The notes under the pieces are model-generated. The model was not told where the DNA came from and did no database searches. It worked only from the letters and a program-made list of their open reading frames with translations. 64,000 nt of DNA, taken from contig NZ_CP022986.1 of NCBI RefSeq assembly GCF_002770595.1, forward strand, positions 3,968,001 through 4,032,000. Reading direction: 5' to 3'. The stretch comes from Chryseobacterium camelliae (GTDB lineage: Bacteria; Bacteroidota; Bacteroidia; Flavobacteriales; Weeksellaceae). Every line of letters begins with the position of its first letter. Within the stretch, counting starts at the first letter, position 1. Both the position numbers and the translations under genes were made by a program. Positions 43,661 to 51,408 of the stretch are shown piece by piece.

Positions 43661-44758
43661 ATGACAATACGCGATGTAATTTTAAAAATAGAAAGCAGAC
43701 TTCCTCTGCAGCAGGCTGAGGATTTTGATAATGTAGGGTTACTGTGCGGACTGCCGGAACGGAACGTAAGCGGAATACTGGTTTGCCATGATGCGCTGGA
43801 ATCTGTGGTTGAAGAAGCCATCCGGAGGAATTGCAACCTTATCGTATGCTTTCATCCCATTATTTTTTCCGGACTTAAAACATTAACGGGAAAAAATTAT
43901 GTGGAAAGGGCAGTGCTGAAAGCCATTGAAAATAAAGTGGCTATTTACGCCGTTCATACAGCTTTCGATAATGATCTGTTCGGAGTTAATTCAGGGATAT
44001 GTGAAAAGCTGGGCTTAAAAAACACCAGAATTCTTCAGCCGAAAAAGAATAACCTGAAGCAGCTTACTGTTTTCGTACCCTCGGAATACAGCGGACAGGT
44101 AAGGGAGGCTCTGTTTGCTGAAGGTGCTGGAAGCATAGGATTTTACGATGAATGCAGTTTTACGGTGAACGGGCATGGGACTTTCCGGCCTGTGGAAGGA
44201 TCAAATCCGTTTTCAGGTCAGCAAAACATCCGTGAGAATGCAGATGAGGACATGGTTTCCGTTATTTTTGAAGCTTATAAGCAGGGAAGGATTATTGCTG
44301 CTATGAAAGAGGCGCATCCTTATGAAGAAGTGGCGCATCAGGTATATCAGCTGGACAATGACCACCCGTATTGCGGCCTGGGAATGTTCGGAGAGCTGGA
44401 GCAGGAAATGGATGAAAATGATTTTATGATGATGGTAAAAGAAACATTCGGCCTTCAGGTGATCAGGCATTCTGCATATACCGGCAGGAAAATTAAGAGG
44501 GTGGGAGTACTGGGAGGTTCAGGGGCAGACGGTATCCATGCAGCGCTTGCTGCGAAATGTGATGCGTATCTAACCGGCGACCTTAAATATCACGACTATT
44601 TTAAAGCAGAATCCCGGATGCTGATCTGTGATATAGGTCATTATGAATCAGAACAATGGGTTACGCAGCAATTATTTGAAATATTGTCACAAAAATTTAG
44701 TACATTTGCAGTCTCAAAATCTAGCGAAAAAACAAACCCAGTAAATTATTTCCTTTAG
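43661..44758 (+). CDS. Nif3-like dinuclear metal-centre protein
   Basis: Member of the NIF3/YbgI (DUF34) family: hexameric proteins with a two-metal site and no agreed function (GTP cyclohydrolase I type 2 is a common annotation). The 365 residues show the N-terminal half with VCHDALESVVEEAIRR and VCFHPIIFSGLK, a central CutA/PII-like insertion (about 130-250), and the C-terminal metal residues in YLTGDLKYHDYFKAE and DIGHYESEQWV. The first His of the usual HHP is Phe here. It is immediately followed (2-bp gap) by the coiled-coil protein, a pairing known in Bacteroidetes. Confidence 0.92.
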   Translation: MTIRDVILKIESRLPLQQAEDFDNVGLLCGLPERNVSGILVCHDALESVVEEAIRRNCNLIVCFHPIIFSGLKTLTGKNYVERAVLKAIENKVAIYAVHTAFDNDLFGVNSGICEKLGLKNTRILQPKKNNLKQLTVFVPSEYSGQVREALFAEGAGSIGFYDECSFTVNGHGTFRPVEGSNPFSGQQNIRENADEDMVSVIFEAYKQGRIIAAMKEAHPYEEVAHQVYQLDNDHPYCGLGMFGELEQEMDENDFMMMVKETFGLQVIRHSAYTGRKIKRVGVLGGSGADGIHAALAAKCDAYLTGDLKYHDYFKAESRMLICDIGHYESEQWVTQQLFEILSQKFSTFAVSKSSEKTNPVNYFL

Positions 44759-44760
44759 AT

Positions 44761-45537
44761 ATGGCAAAAACCAACGATATTTCAGTTGAAGAAAAATTAA
44801 GAGCTTTATATGATTTACAGATCATTGATTCAAGATTGGATGAAATCCGAAATACAAGAGGAGAATTGCCAATCGAAGTAGAAGATCTGGAAATTGAAAT
44901 TGAAGGACTTGAGAAAAGAGCTGAAAAATTTCATGCGGATATCAAAGATCAGGATGACCAGATCAAAACCAAGCATGAAGTAATCAACCATGCAAAAACC
45001 CTTATTGAAAAATACAAGTCCCAGCAGGATAATGTAAGGAACAATAAGGAATTTGAGGCCTTAGGTAAAGAAATGGAATACCAGGAGCTTGAAATTCAGC
45101 TTGCTGAAAAGAGAATCAAGGAATTCGGTGCGAAAATCGCTCACAAAAATGAAACGCTTGATGAACTGAACAGTAAGATTGAGGAGCTGAGAAACCACCT
45201 GAAGTTCAAGAAAGAAGAACTGGAAGGGCTTATTGCTGAAACTCAGAAAGAAGAAGAATATCTTATCGAGCAGTCTAAAGAATATGCAGGTAAGATTGAC
45301 GACAGGTTGTTGGCTTCTTACAACAGGATCAGAACCAGCTCTGTCAATGGCCTTGCCGTAGTAGGACTGGAAAGAGGAGCTCCGAAAGGATCCTTCTTCA
45401 CCATCCCGCCACAGAAACAGATGGAAATTGCCCAGAGAAAGAAAATTATTATCGATGAGCATTCCGGGAAAATCCTTGTGGACGACGAATTGGTCATGGA
45501 AGAAAATGAAAGAATGAAATCTGTAATTAAATTCTAG
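44761..45537 (+). CDS. Coiled-coil C4-zinc-ribbon-family protein lacking all cysteines
   Basis: Homologue of the HP0958/CdsZ-type family: a long antiparallel coiled coil (about 8-180, heptads such as LEIEIEGLEKRAEKFHADI) followed by a small C-terminal zinc-ribbon domain. Family members have two CxxC knuckles in that domain; here the matching segment (about 195-245) reads RGAPKGSFFTIPPQKQ and IIIDEHSGKILV, and the whole 258-residue protein contains no cysteine. The fold may persist without metal. It forms an operon with the Nif3-like gene (2-bp gap) and is followed by a terminator. Its role is unknown. Confidence 0.82.
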   Translation: MAKTNDISVEEKLRALYDLQIIDSRLDEIRNTRGELPIEVEDLEIEIEGLEKRAEKFHADIKDQDDQIKTKHEVINHAKTLIEKYKSQQDNVRNNKEFEALGKEMEYQELEIQLAEKRIKEFGAKIAHKNETLDELNSKIEELRNHLKFKKEELEGLIAETQKEEEYLIEQSKEYAGKIDDRLLASYNRIRTSSVNGLAVVGLERGAPKGSFFTIPPQKQMEIAQRKKIIIDEHSGKILVDDELVMEENERMKSVIKF

Positions 45538-45562
45538 TTATAAGATCTATCCCAATAAAAAG

Positions 45563-45593
45563 GCTGTTTCAATCATTTGAAGCAGCTTTTTTT
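45563..45593 (+). terminator. Terminator of the nif3 operon
   Basis: GCTGTTTCAA (45563-45572), loop TCAT, TTGAAGCAGC (45577-45586; one G-U pair), then a T run. Confidence 0.82.
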
Positions 45594-45647
45594 ATACAGA
45601 AATATGGAGGGAAAAATTTCATCCGGAATTAATTCGGTTGAAGCCGG

Positions 45648-45675
45648 AAAAAGCCGCCCCCATCAGGAGCGGCTT
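45648..45675 (-). terminator. Terminator of the acyl-CoA ligase gene
   Basis: AAGCCGC (45651-45657) pairs with GCGGCTT (45669-45675); the minus strand then continues into T residues. Confidence 0.75.
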
Positions 45676-45680
45676 CCGTT

Positions 45681-47459
45681 TTATCCGTTGTGTCCGTACA
45701 TCTTATTGTACAGGCCCATGAATTTTTCTTTGACGGCTTTTCTTTTAAGTTTTAATGTCGGTGTCAGCAGTCCGCTTTCTACCGTCCATACTTCAGGAGT
45801 AAGCTCAATTTTCTTGATCTGTTCCCAGTTGCCCAGGTGTTCATTGGTTTTATGGATTTCCTTTTCAATCCTGTCCTTCAGTTCCTGGCTTTTTGCAATT
45901 TCCTGGGGGGTGGTACCGATGCTAAGATTGTTGCGCATCGCCCAGCTTTTGGCAAACTCGAAATCAGGCTGTACCAGGGCGCATGGCATCTTTTCGCCAT
46001 CACCTACTACCATGATCTGTTCAATGAATTTAGAAGCTTTTGCTAAGTTTTCGATGGTTTGCGGCGCAATGTATTTTCCGCCGGAAGTTTTAAACATCTC
46101 TTTTTTACGGTCAGTGATCTGTAAAAAGCCGTCATTGTCTACATGGCCGATATCTCCCGTCCTGAAATACCCGTCTTCCGTAAACACTTCCTTCGTCATT
46201 TCTTCATTCTTAAAATATCCTTTGAATACAGAAGGTCCCTTAACCGTAATCTCACCGTCTTCCTGGATCTTTACGCTTAAATTATCTAACGGCAGCCCTA
46301 CCGTCCCGATTTTCATCTTATCAAAGCTGTTGACAGAAATCACCGGAGAGGTTTCCGTCAATCCATAACCTTCCAGGATCGGAATTCCGGCATTCTGGAA
46401 AAGTAAGTTGAGCCTTGTGGAAAGGGCAGCAGATCCGGAAACGAGTGTTATGATTTCACCGCCAAGGCCTTCCCTCCATTTTGAAAACACAAGCTTGTCC
46501 GCAATGATTTGCTTCAGGCCGGAAGGTTTTGACACTTCTTTCTTTTTACTCAGCAGCTCCAGCGCCCAGAAAAATATTTTGGACTTCAGGCCTCCTGCGG
46601 AAGATCCGGTATGATAAATCTTATCGTATACTTTTTCTACCAGTCTCGGGACTACGCTCATGTAATGGGGCTTTACTTCCTTAACGTTTTCGCCCATCTT
46701 ATCGATGCTTTCGGCAAAATAAATAGAGAATCCGTTGTACTGGAACAGGTAAAACAGCATCCTTTCAAAAATGTGGCAGATCGGCAGGAAGCTGAGCACA
46801 CGGGTATCTTTATAATCGAGGCTTTTCTTCTTTGGAATGCGCGTTATTGAACCCAGGACATTGGAAACGATATTATGATGCGTAAGCATGACCCCTTTAG
46901 GCCTGCCCGTAGTTCCGGAGGTATAGATAATGGTTGCCAGGTCTTCTGCATGGATGGAATTGGACAGGTCTTCCACCTCAATTTGTGTGGAATCATCCTC
47001 TCCAAGATCCAGAACTTCCCTCCAGTTGGCTGCCCCGGTAATACTGTCAAAAGTGAAGATCCCCTGTAGTGAAGGGATATTATTCTTCACCTTAACCACT
47101 TTACTCAGCAGGTCCTTGTCAGAAACAAAACAGTATTTAATTTCTGCGTTATTAAAGATGAACTCATAATCTTCCGGGGAAATATTGGGGTATACCGGAA
47201 CAGATACGACCCCGATCTGGGAAAGCCCGAGATCCATGACAGCCCATTCGGTACGCGAATTGGTTGTGATCAACGCGATCTTATCACCGGGTTTAATGCC
47301 CAGTTTTAAAAGCCCCCGGGATATTTTATTGCCTTCACTCACAAACTGCTGGGTGGAAGTCTTTTTCCATTCTCCATTATACTTTGTAACGAACATATCC
47401 GTTTTAGGAAGTTTTTCCAAAGCATAATGAGGAATATCGAATAATCTTTTAATCGTCAT
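45681..47459 (-). CDS. Long-chain fatty acid-CoA ligase (AMP-binding)
   Basis: Activates fatty acids to acyl-CoA through an acyl-adenylate. The 592-residue protein has the P-loop-like AMP motif TIIYTSGTTGRPKGVMLTH, the A5 motif GYGLTETSPVISVN, the A7 motif GYFRTGDIGHVD, and the hinge/A8 region ITDRKKEMFKTSGGKYIAP. The length and the ending KRKAVKEKFM match the bacterial FadD15/long-chain group. It is divergent from an acyl-CoA dehydrogenase gene, together covering activation and the first oxidation of fatty acids. The 145-bp shared upstream region holds a 12-bp direct repeat. Confidence 0.92.
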   Translation of the reverse strand: MTIKRLFDIPHYALEKLPKTDMFVTKYNGEWKKTSTQQFVSEGNKISRGLLKLGIKPGDKIALITTNSRTEWAVMDLGLSQIGVVSVPVYPNISPEDYEFIFNNAEIKYCFVSDKDLLSKVVKVKNNIPSLQGIFTFDSITGAANWREVLDLGEDDSTQIEVEDLSNSIHAEDLATIIYTSGTTGRPKGVMLTHHNIVSNVLGSITRIPKKKSLDYKDTRVLSFLPICHIFERMLFYLFQYNGFSIYFAESIDKMGENVKEVKPHYMSVVPRLVEKVYDKIYHTGSSAGGLKSKIFFWALELLSKKKEVSKPSGLKQIIADKLVFSKWREGLGGEIITLVSGSAALSTRLNLLFQNAGIPILEGYGLTETSPVISVNSFDKMKIGTVGLPLDNLSVKIQEDGEITVKGPSVFKGYFKNEEMTKEVFTEDGYFRTGDIGHVDNDGFLQITDRKKEMFKTSGGKYIAPQTIENLAKASKFIEQIMVVGDGEKMPCALVQPDFEFAKSWAMRNNLSIGTTPQEIAKSQELKDRIEKEIHKTNEHLGNWEQIKKIELTPEVWTVESGLLTPTLKLKRKAVKEKFMGLYNKMYGHNG

Positions 47460-47468
47460 GACTTTTTT

Positions 47469-47506
47469 AGCATTTTTATAGAATTTTAAATATAAGCATT
47501 TTTATA
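47469..47506. repeat. Direct repeat in the divergent fatty-acid control region
   Basis: AGCATTTTTATA occurs at 47469-47480 and again at 47495-47506, 26 bp start to start, just upstream of the acyl-CoA ligase start. It is a possible tandem operator for a fatty-acid-responsive repressor. Confidence 0.4.
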
Positions 47507-47604
47507 AAAACACCGCCAATCTCACGTATTATTTTCAAATGTCATTTATTTTTCAGATTTGCCCAAAAAGTGTAAATTAGCGACCATATAATTATTCAAT
47601 TTTT

Positions 47605-48744
47605 ATGGACTTTAATTTATCAGAAGAACAGCTGATGATTCAGCAGGCAGCAAGGGATTTTGCACAGAACGAACTATTACCGGGCGTTATCGAAAGAGAC
47701 CGGGACCAGAAGTTTCCTGCAGAACAGGTGAAGAAAATGGGAGAAATGGGCCTTTTGGGGATGATGGTGGACCCTCAGTACGGAGGAGCAGGAATGGACA
47801 GTGTTTCTTACGTTCTGGCCATGGAGGAGATCGCAAAAGTGGATGCTTCTGCTGCTGTGGTAATGTCCGTAAACAACTCATTAGTATGTGCAGGGATTGA
47901 AAAATTTGCCTCTGAGGAGCAGAAAGTGAAATATCTTACCCCTCTGGCAAGCGGCCAGGTAATCGGGGCTTTTGCTTTATCTGAGCCTGAAGCAGGTTCC
48001 GATGCCACTTCTCAGAAGACGACTGCAGAAGATAAGGGTGACTATTACCTTCTGAATGGGATCAAAAACTGGATCACCAACGGCGGGACAGCAAGCTATT
48101 ACGTAGTCATTGCCCAGACGGATCCGGAAAAAAAGCATAAGGGAATCAATGCATTCATCGTGGAAAGAGGATGGGAAGGTTTCGAAATCGGGCCTAAAGA
48201 AGATAAGCTGGGCATCAGAGGAAGCGATACGCATTCACTGATCTTCAATAACGTGAAGGTGCCTAAAGAAAACAGAATCGGTGAAGACGGTTTCGGGTTC
48301 AATTTTGCTATGGCTGTGCTGAACGGCGGAAGGATCGGGATCGCTTCCCAGGCATTGGGAATTGCTTCCGGAGCTTATGAGCTGTCTCTGAAATATGCCA
48401 AGACCAGAAAAGCATTCAAAACGGAAATCATCAATCACCAGGCGATAGCTTTCAAGCTGGCAGATATGGCTACCCAGATTACGGCGGCAAGGATGCTGTG
48501 CTATAAAGCCGCTGTAGAAAAAGATGCCGGTAAGGATATTTCTGAGATTGGGGCCATGGCCAAGCTGTATTCTTCTCAGGTGGCTATGGATACCACTATT
48601 GAAGCCGTACAGATCCACGGAGGATATGGGTATGTAAAAGAATACCATGTAGAAAGGATGATGAGGGATGCGAAAATCACCCAGATTTATGAAGGGACTT
48701 CGGAAATCCAGAAAATCGTGATCTCAAGAAGCATTGCAAAGTAA
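47605..48744 (+). CDS. Acyl-CoA dehydrogenase
   Basis: FAD enzyme for the first step of beta-oxidation. The 379 residues match the family length. It shows MDFNLSEEQLMIQQAARDFA, the FAD-binding region FALSEPEAGSDATSQKT and WITNGGTASYYVV, the QIHGGYGYVKEYHVERMMRDAK motif, and the catalytic Glu in IYEGTSEIQKIVISR (short/medium-chain type). The electron acceptor would be ETF. Divergent from the acyl-CoA ligase gene. Chain length cannot be fixed from sequence. Confidence 0.93.
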   Translation: MDFNLSEEQLMIQQAARDFAQNELLPGVIERDRDQKFPAEQVKKMGEMGLLGMMVDPQYGGAGMDSVSYVLAMEEIAKVDASAAVVMSVNNSLVCAGIEKFASEEQKVKYLTPLASGQVIGAFALSEPEAGSDATSQKTTAEDKGDYYLLNGIKNWITNGGTASYYVVIAQTDPEKKHKGINAFIVERGWEGFEIGPKEDKLGIRGSDTHSLIFNNVKVPKENRIGEDGFGFNFAMAVLNGGRIGIASQALGIASGAYELSLKYAKTRKAFKTEIINHQAIAFKLADMATQITAARMLCYKAAVEKDAGKDISEIGAMAKLYSSQVAMDTTIEAVQIHGGYGYVKEYHVERMMRDAKITQIYEGTSEIQKIVISRSIAK

Positions 48745-48780
48745 AAGGCAGTCCTGAGATATCAGGTCAACCATAAACAG

Positions 48781-48808
48781 TAAAGGCTCTCCGGAAGGAG
48801 AGCCTTTA
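48781..48808 (+). terminator. Hairpin after the acyl-CoA dehydrogenase gene
   Basis: Perfect 12-bp stem TAAAGGCTCTCC (48781-48792) / GGAGAGCCTTTA (48797-48808) with a GGAA loop. The T tract is short. Confidence 0.7.
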
Positions 48809-48904
48809 CATTTACAACCACAACACTTTAATATATATTGATAGGACAAAATTAAAAACAAACGGTATCTGAATCCGGATTTTTGCCTTAAAATATTATT
48901 AAAA

Positions 48905-49834
48905 TTAAATTTTTGGATCCTTACGGGTTTCACTGCTTCTTTTCTTATAAAAATAGTACCCGGCACCTGCAATAAGGAATAGCGGCCATAAGGGTAAGAT
49001 GAACAGGAACACTGAGGTGATGGCATCCCATCCTGAAGACATGGCGGCCAGTGAGCGGCCTCCCAGGGTGTCAGGCTGAGTGTTTTCAACATGGTTCTCT
49101 GAGCCGTACAGCGTGATATCCACCTCGCAAAGGGTATTGCGTACGAAATCTTTTCCGGAAACTTCTACGCCCTGTGCTTCAACTTTACCGATATTGTAGC
49201 TCAGGTCATCCATCAGGTAATCGAATTTCTGGATCGGAACCCTGACTTTGAGATAAGCGATTTTCCTGTCATTATTGTTGAGTGAGATATGTTCACTTTT
49301 TATGAAGCCGTCATATTTTTGTATCTGTTCCTTCACGGTTTCCTTTGCAGATTCGGTATTCGTCACAGTAAGTTCCACTGTTCCGGTTTTTACCAGCCTG
49401 TCAGCAGCAGCTTTTTCTACAGACTCTTTTTTAGGCTGATTTTTATAAACAACTTTGGTCTCCCGGATTACTTTCGGGGCAGAAACATTCACCACAATTT
49501 TTTCTTCCTTCCTTTTTTCTGTAGAATCTCCTTTTATGTTTGCCGACTCCAGTTTTACGGATGCGATCTTTCCGGCGAGGGAATCAATGCTTTTTGACTG
49601 GGTTTCGATCTTTTCCCTGATCTCATGGCTGGTCTCACCCAGTTCCCTGATACGGATTCCGGCCGAATCGGCTATGGCACCCGTTTCCTCTTGAACACTT
49701 TTTACGGTATTGTCAGCGTTTGACACTGCACTATCCGCAGCTGAAGCTGGACTTTCCCATTGCGTGGTACCTTCAGCCTTTTTACACATAATACAGGTGC
49801 AGGCTAACGCGGCTGATAATAGAAGCTTTTTCAT
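48905..49834 (-). CDS. DUF4349 domain lipoprotein with C-terminal membrane helix
   Basis: The 309-residue protein has a lipoprotein signal (MKKLLLSAALACTCIMCKKAEG; lipobox Cys probably 17), an Ala/Ser/Glu-rich coiled-coil-like segment (about 30-105), and then the DUF4349 domain (about 150-255: VKTGTVELTVTNTESAKETV, YDGFIKSEHI, AYLKVRVPIQKFDYLMDDLS, VRNTLCEVDITLYG). A hydrophobic helix (about 273-296, FLFILPLWPLFLIAGAGYYFY) with a basic tail ends it. DUF4349 is common in envelope proteins but its function is unknown. Having both a lipid anchor and a membrane helix is unusual in layout. Confidence 0.82.
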   Translation of the reverse strand: MKKLLLSAALACTCIMCKKAEGTTQWESPASAADSAVSNADNTVKSVQEETGAIADSAGIRIRELGETSHEIREKIETQSKSIDSLAGKIASVKLESANIKGDSTEKRKEEKIVVNVSAPKVIRETKVVYKNQPKKESVEKAAADRLVKTGTVELTVTNTESAKETVKEQIQKYDGFIKSEHISLNNNDRKIAYLKVRVPIQKFDYLMDDLSYNIGKVEAQGVEVSGKDFVRNTLCEVDITLYGSENHVENTQPDTLGGRSLAAMSSGWDAITSVFLFILPLWPLFLIAGAGYYFYKKRSSETRKDPKI

Positions 49835-50244
49835 AACGTAATTTTTTTATTGAAGTAAAATTAGATGCGATGTCCTGTTTAAGTTTGTAAAAGGAATGTA
49901 TTCTCCGGGTAAAGTTGTAATATTCAATGATTCAGTTGATTATATTTATTTTACAAAAGTTTTACAAGCATTATGCGGTAAAAAGGCTTCCGTTTTTCAG
50001 GTGTCATCTGAATTTCTGCTGAAATTGTTCAGCGGATGTATGTATGTTTTTCTTTTTTTCTTGATTTTGGCAAATCAACCATCAATTTCATGACAGGATT
50101 TTATTCTGCTTTAGGATCCAACTTTTCTCTAGGATCCAACTAAAGAAAAAAATGTACAAAAAATCCGCATTATTTTTACAATTTTTCCATGTCTGTTTAT
50201 GAAAGCAAAGAATTATTTTTGAGATAAACAATAAAACAAATGCA
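49835..50244. other. 410-bp intergenic region
   Basis: It holds the upstream region of the DUF4349 gene (minus) and of the small secreted protein (plus). A -7 box TATTTTTG lies at 50214-50221. TAGGATCCAACT occurs twice (50112-50123 and 50130-50141), with outer CTTTAG/CTAAAG ends that form an inverted repeat. No credible gene was found: short ORFs here lack family features. Confidence 0.35.
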
Positions 50245-50514
50245 ATGAAAAAAATCGTTCTACTTTCAGCGATCATCTTCGCCGGATCTATCAGTGCCAA
50301 AAATAATATCTCTAATCATTCAACATCTGAAGAGGCATACCAGAAAACTTTCAGTTTAACTCGTTATCTCGTTACTATAAAAACTGTTTGCGGAACTATG
50401 TATCAGACCGTTTTCGATTCTGAATTTGATACTGATGATTGTCTTTACAATGAATGGGAAATGCATAATAATCAGGATTGCGGACATACCAGCTACGAAA
50501 ATCCAATAACGTAA
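50245..50514 (+). CDS. Small secreted protein, function unknown
   Basis: An 89-residue protein with a clear signal peptide (MKKIVLLSAIIFAGSISA). The mature part is about 70 residues with three cysteines (TVCGTM, DDCLYN, QDCGHT), so one would be unpaired or could join a dimer. There is a good -7 box 24 bp upstream. The GLPGLI-family gene follows 94 bp later on the same strand. No family is recognised; the signal peptide and promoter make it a likely real gene. Confidence 0.65.
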   Translation: MKKIVLLSAIIFAGSISAKNNISNHSTSEEAYQKTFSLTRYLVTIKTVCGTMYQTVFDSEFDTDDCLYNEWEMHNNQDCGHTSYENPIT

Positions 50515-50608
50515 AAGATGCTGGGTTTGGTTTTATATTCTTCTAACCTCATGTCTAAAGATTTTCAGTGGATTTGAGTACTTATGTAACGATGATATTT
50601 TAACTATT

Positions 50609-51376
50609 ATGAGGCTATTATTGAAAACATTGATGGCTTTTCTCTGCTTCAGCTTTATCCAGGGCCAGGTCAATAAAGATTCTTCTGATATAGAAGTAAG
50701 GTATAATTTTACTTTTATGCAAGATACCTTGGATCGCTCATCTGTACTATCAGAACCTATGGTATTGCTGACCAACGGAAAGCAATCCATATACTACAGT
50801 GAAAACTATAAAGCTGCGGTAGACGGCTTCGGAAAAAAATTAAAGGATGCAGTGAAAACAGGAAATATTGTTGATCCGGGAATGCTTCCCCGGTCTAAAG
50901 TAAGGCATAATGTGTACAAGGATCAGAACCATACTTATATTTCAAATTATTTAGGACAGAATTATTATACCTTTGCAAGTCCTGATCAAATGAAGTGGGA
51001 GATAGATTATAACACGGCTGCTGTTATCGGGGGTTACACGTGCCATAAAGCAACAATAACTATAGGAGGTAAAAAATTCTCCGCCTGGTTCACCTATGAT
51101 ATTCCGATCAGTGACGGGCCCTATAAATTCAGGGGATTGCCGGGCCTGATCTTACAAATCACTGAAATGCATGGTTACATAGATTTTGAACTGATCTCCA
51201 TTCAGAAAAAGACAGTGCCGATAGCGCATAAAAAAGGAATACTGATCTCAAAAGAACAATACCGTTCAAAAAGAAAAGAATATATGAATGATCCGTATCA
51301 TGGTAAAATCAATAATCCTGCATACCGGAAAATGGCAGAAGAAAACAAAAAGAAATACAATAATGCGCTTGAATAA
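50609..51376 (+). CDS. GLPGLI family protein
   Basis: Exported 255-residue protein of the GLPGLI family, a Bacteroidetes-specific group of unknown function. Visible features are an N-terminal signal (MRLLLKTLMAFLCFSFIQG), the core WEIDYNTAAVIGGYTCHKA, AWFTYDIPISDGPYKF and the family name motif RGLPGLILQI, then a Lys-rich C-terminus (KMAEENKKKYNNALE). The first cysteine-free half is beta-rich. The stop abuts the hairpin that serves the convergent prfC gene. Confidence 0.88.
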   Translation: MRLLLKTLMAFLCFSFIQGQVNKDSSDIEVRYNFTFMQDTLDRSSVLSEPMVLLTNGKQSIYYSENYKAAVDGFGKKLKDAVKTGNIVDPGMLPRSKVRHNVYKDQNHTYISNYLGQNYYTFASPDQMKWEIDYNTAAVIGGYTCHKATITIGGKKFSAWFTYDIPISDGPYKFRGLPGLILQITEMHGYIDFELISIQKKTVPIAHKKGILISKEQYRSKRKEYMNDPYHGKINNPAYRKMAEENKKKYNNALE

Positions 51377-51400
51377 AAAAGGCTGCTTCAATAAGCAGCC
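51375..51400 (-). terminator. Terminator of prfC
   Basis: GGCTGCTT (51381-51388), loop CAAT, AAGCAGCC (51393-51400); six T follow on the minus strand, overlapping the end of the GLPGLI gene. Confidence 0.85.
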
Positions 51401-51408
51401 AATATTAA

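Noticed and set aside
45577..46368. 263-residue plus-strand ORF
   Set aside because: It is antisense to the acyl-CoA ligase gene and its translation has no family features.
49896..50093. 65-residue ORF in the 410-bp gap
   Set aside because: No promoter, no recognisable family, low-quality composition; probably chance.
50088..50300. 70-residue minus-strand ORF
   Set aside because: It overlaps the signal-peptide-coding start of the small secreted gene on the opposite strand and has no support.
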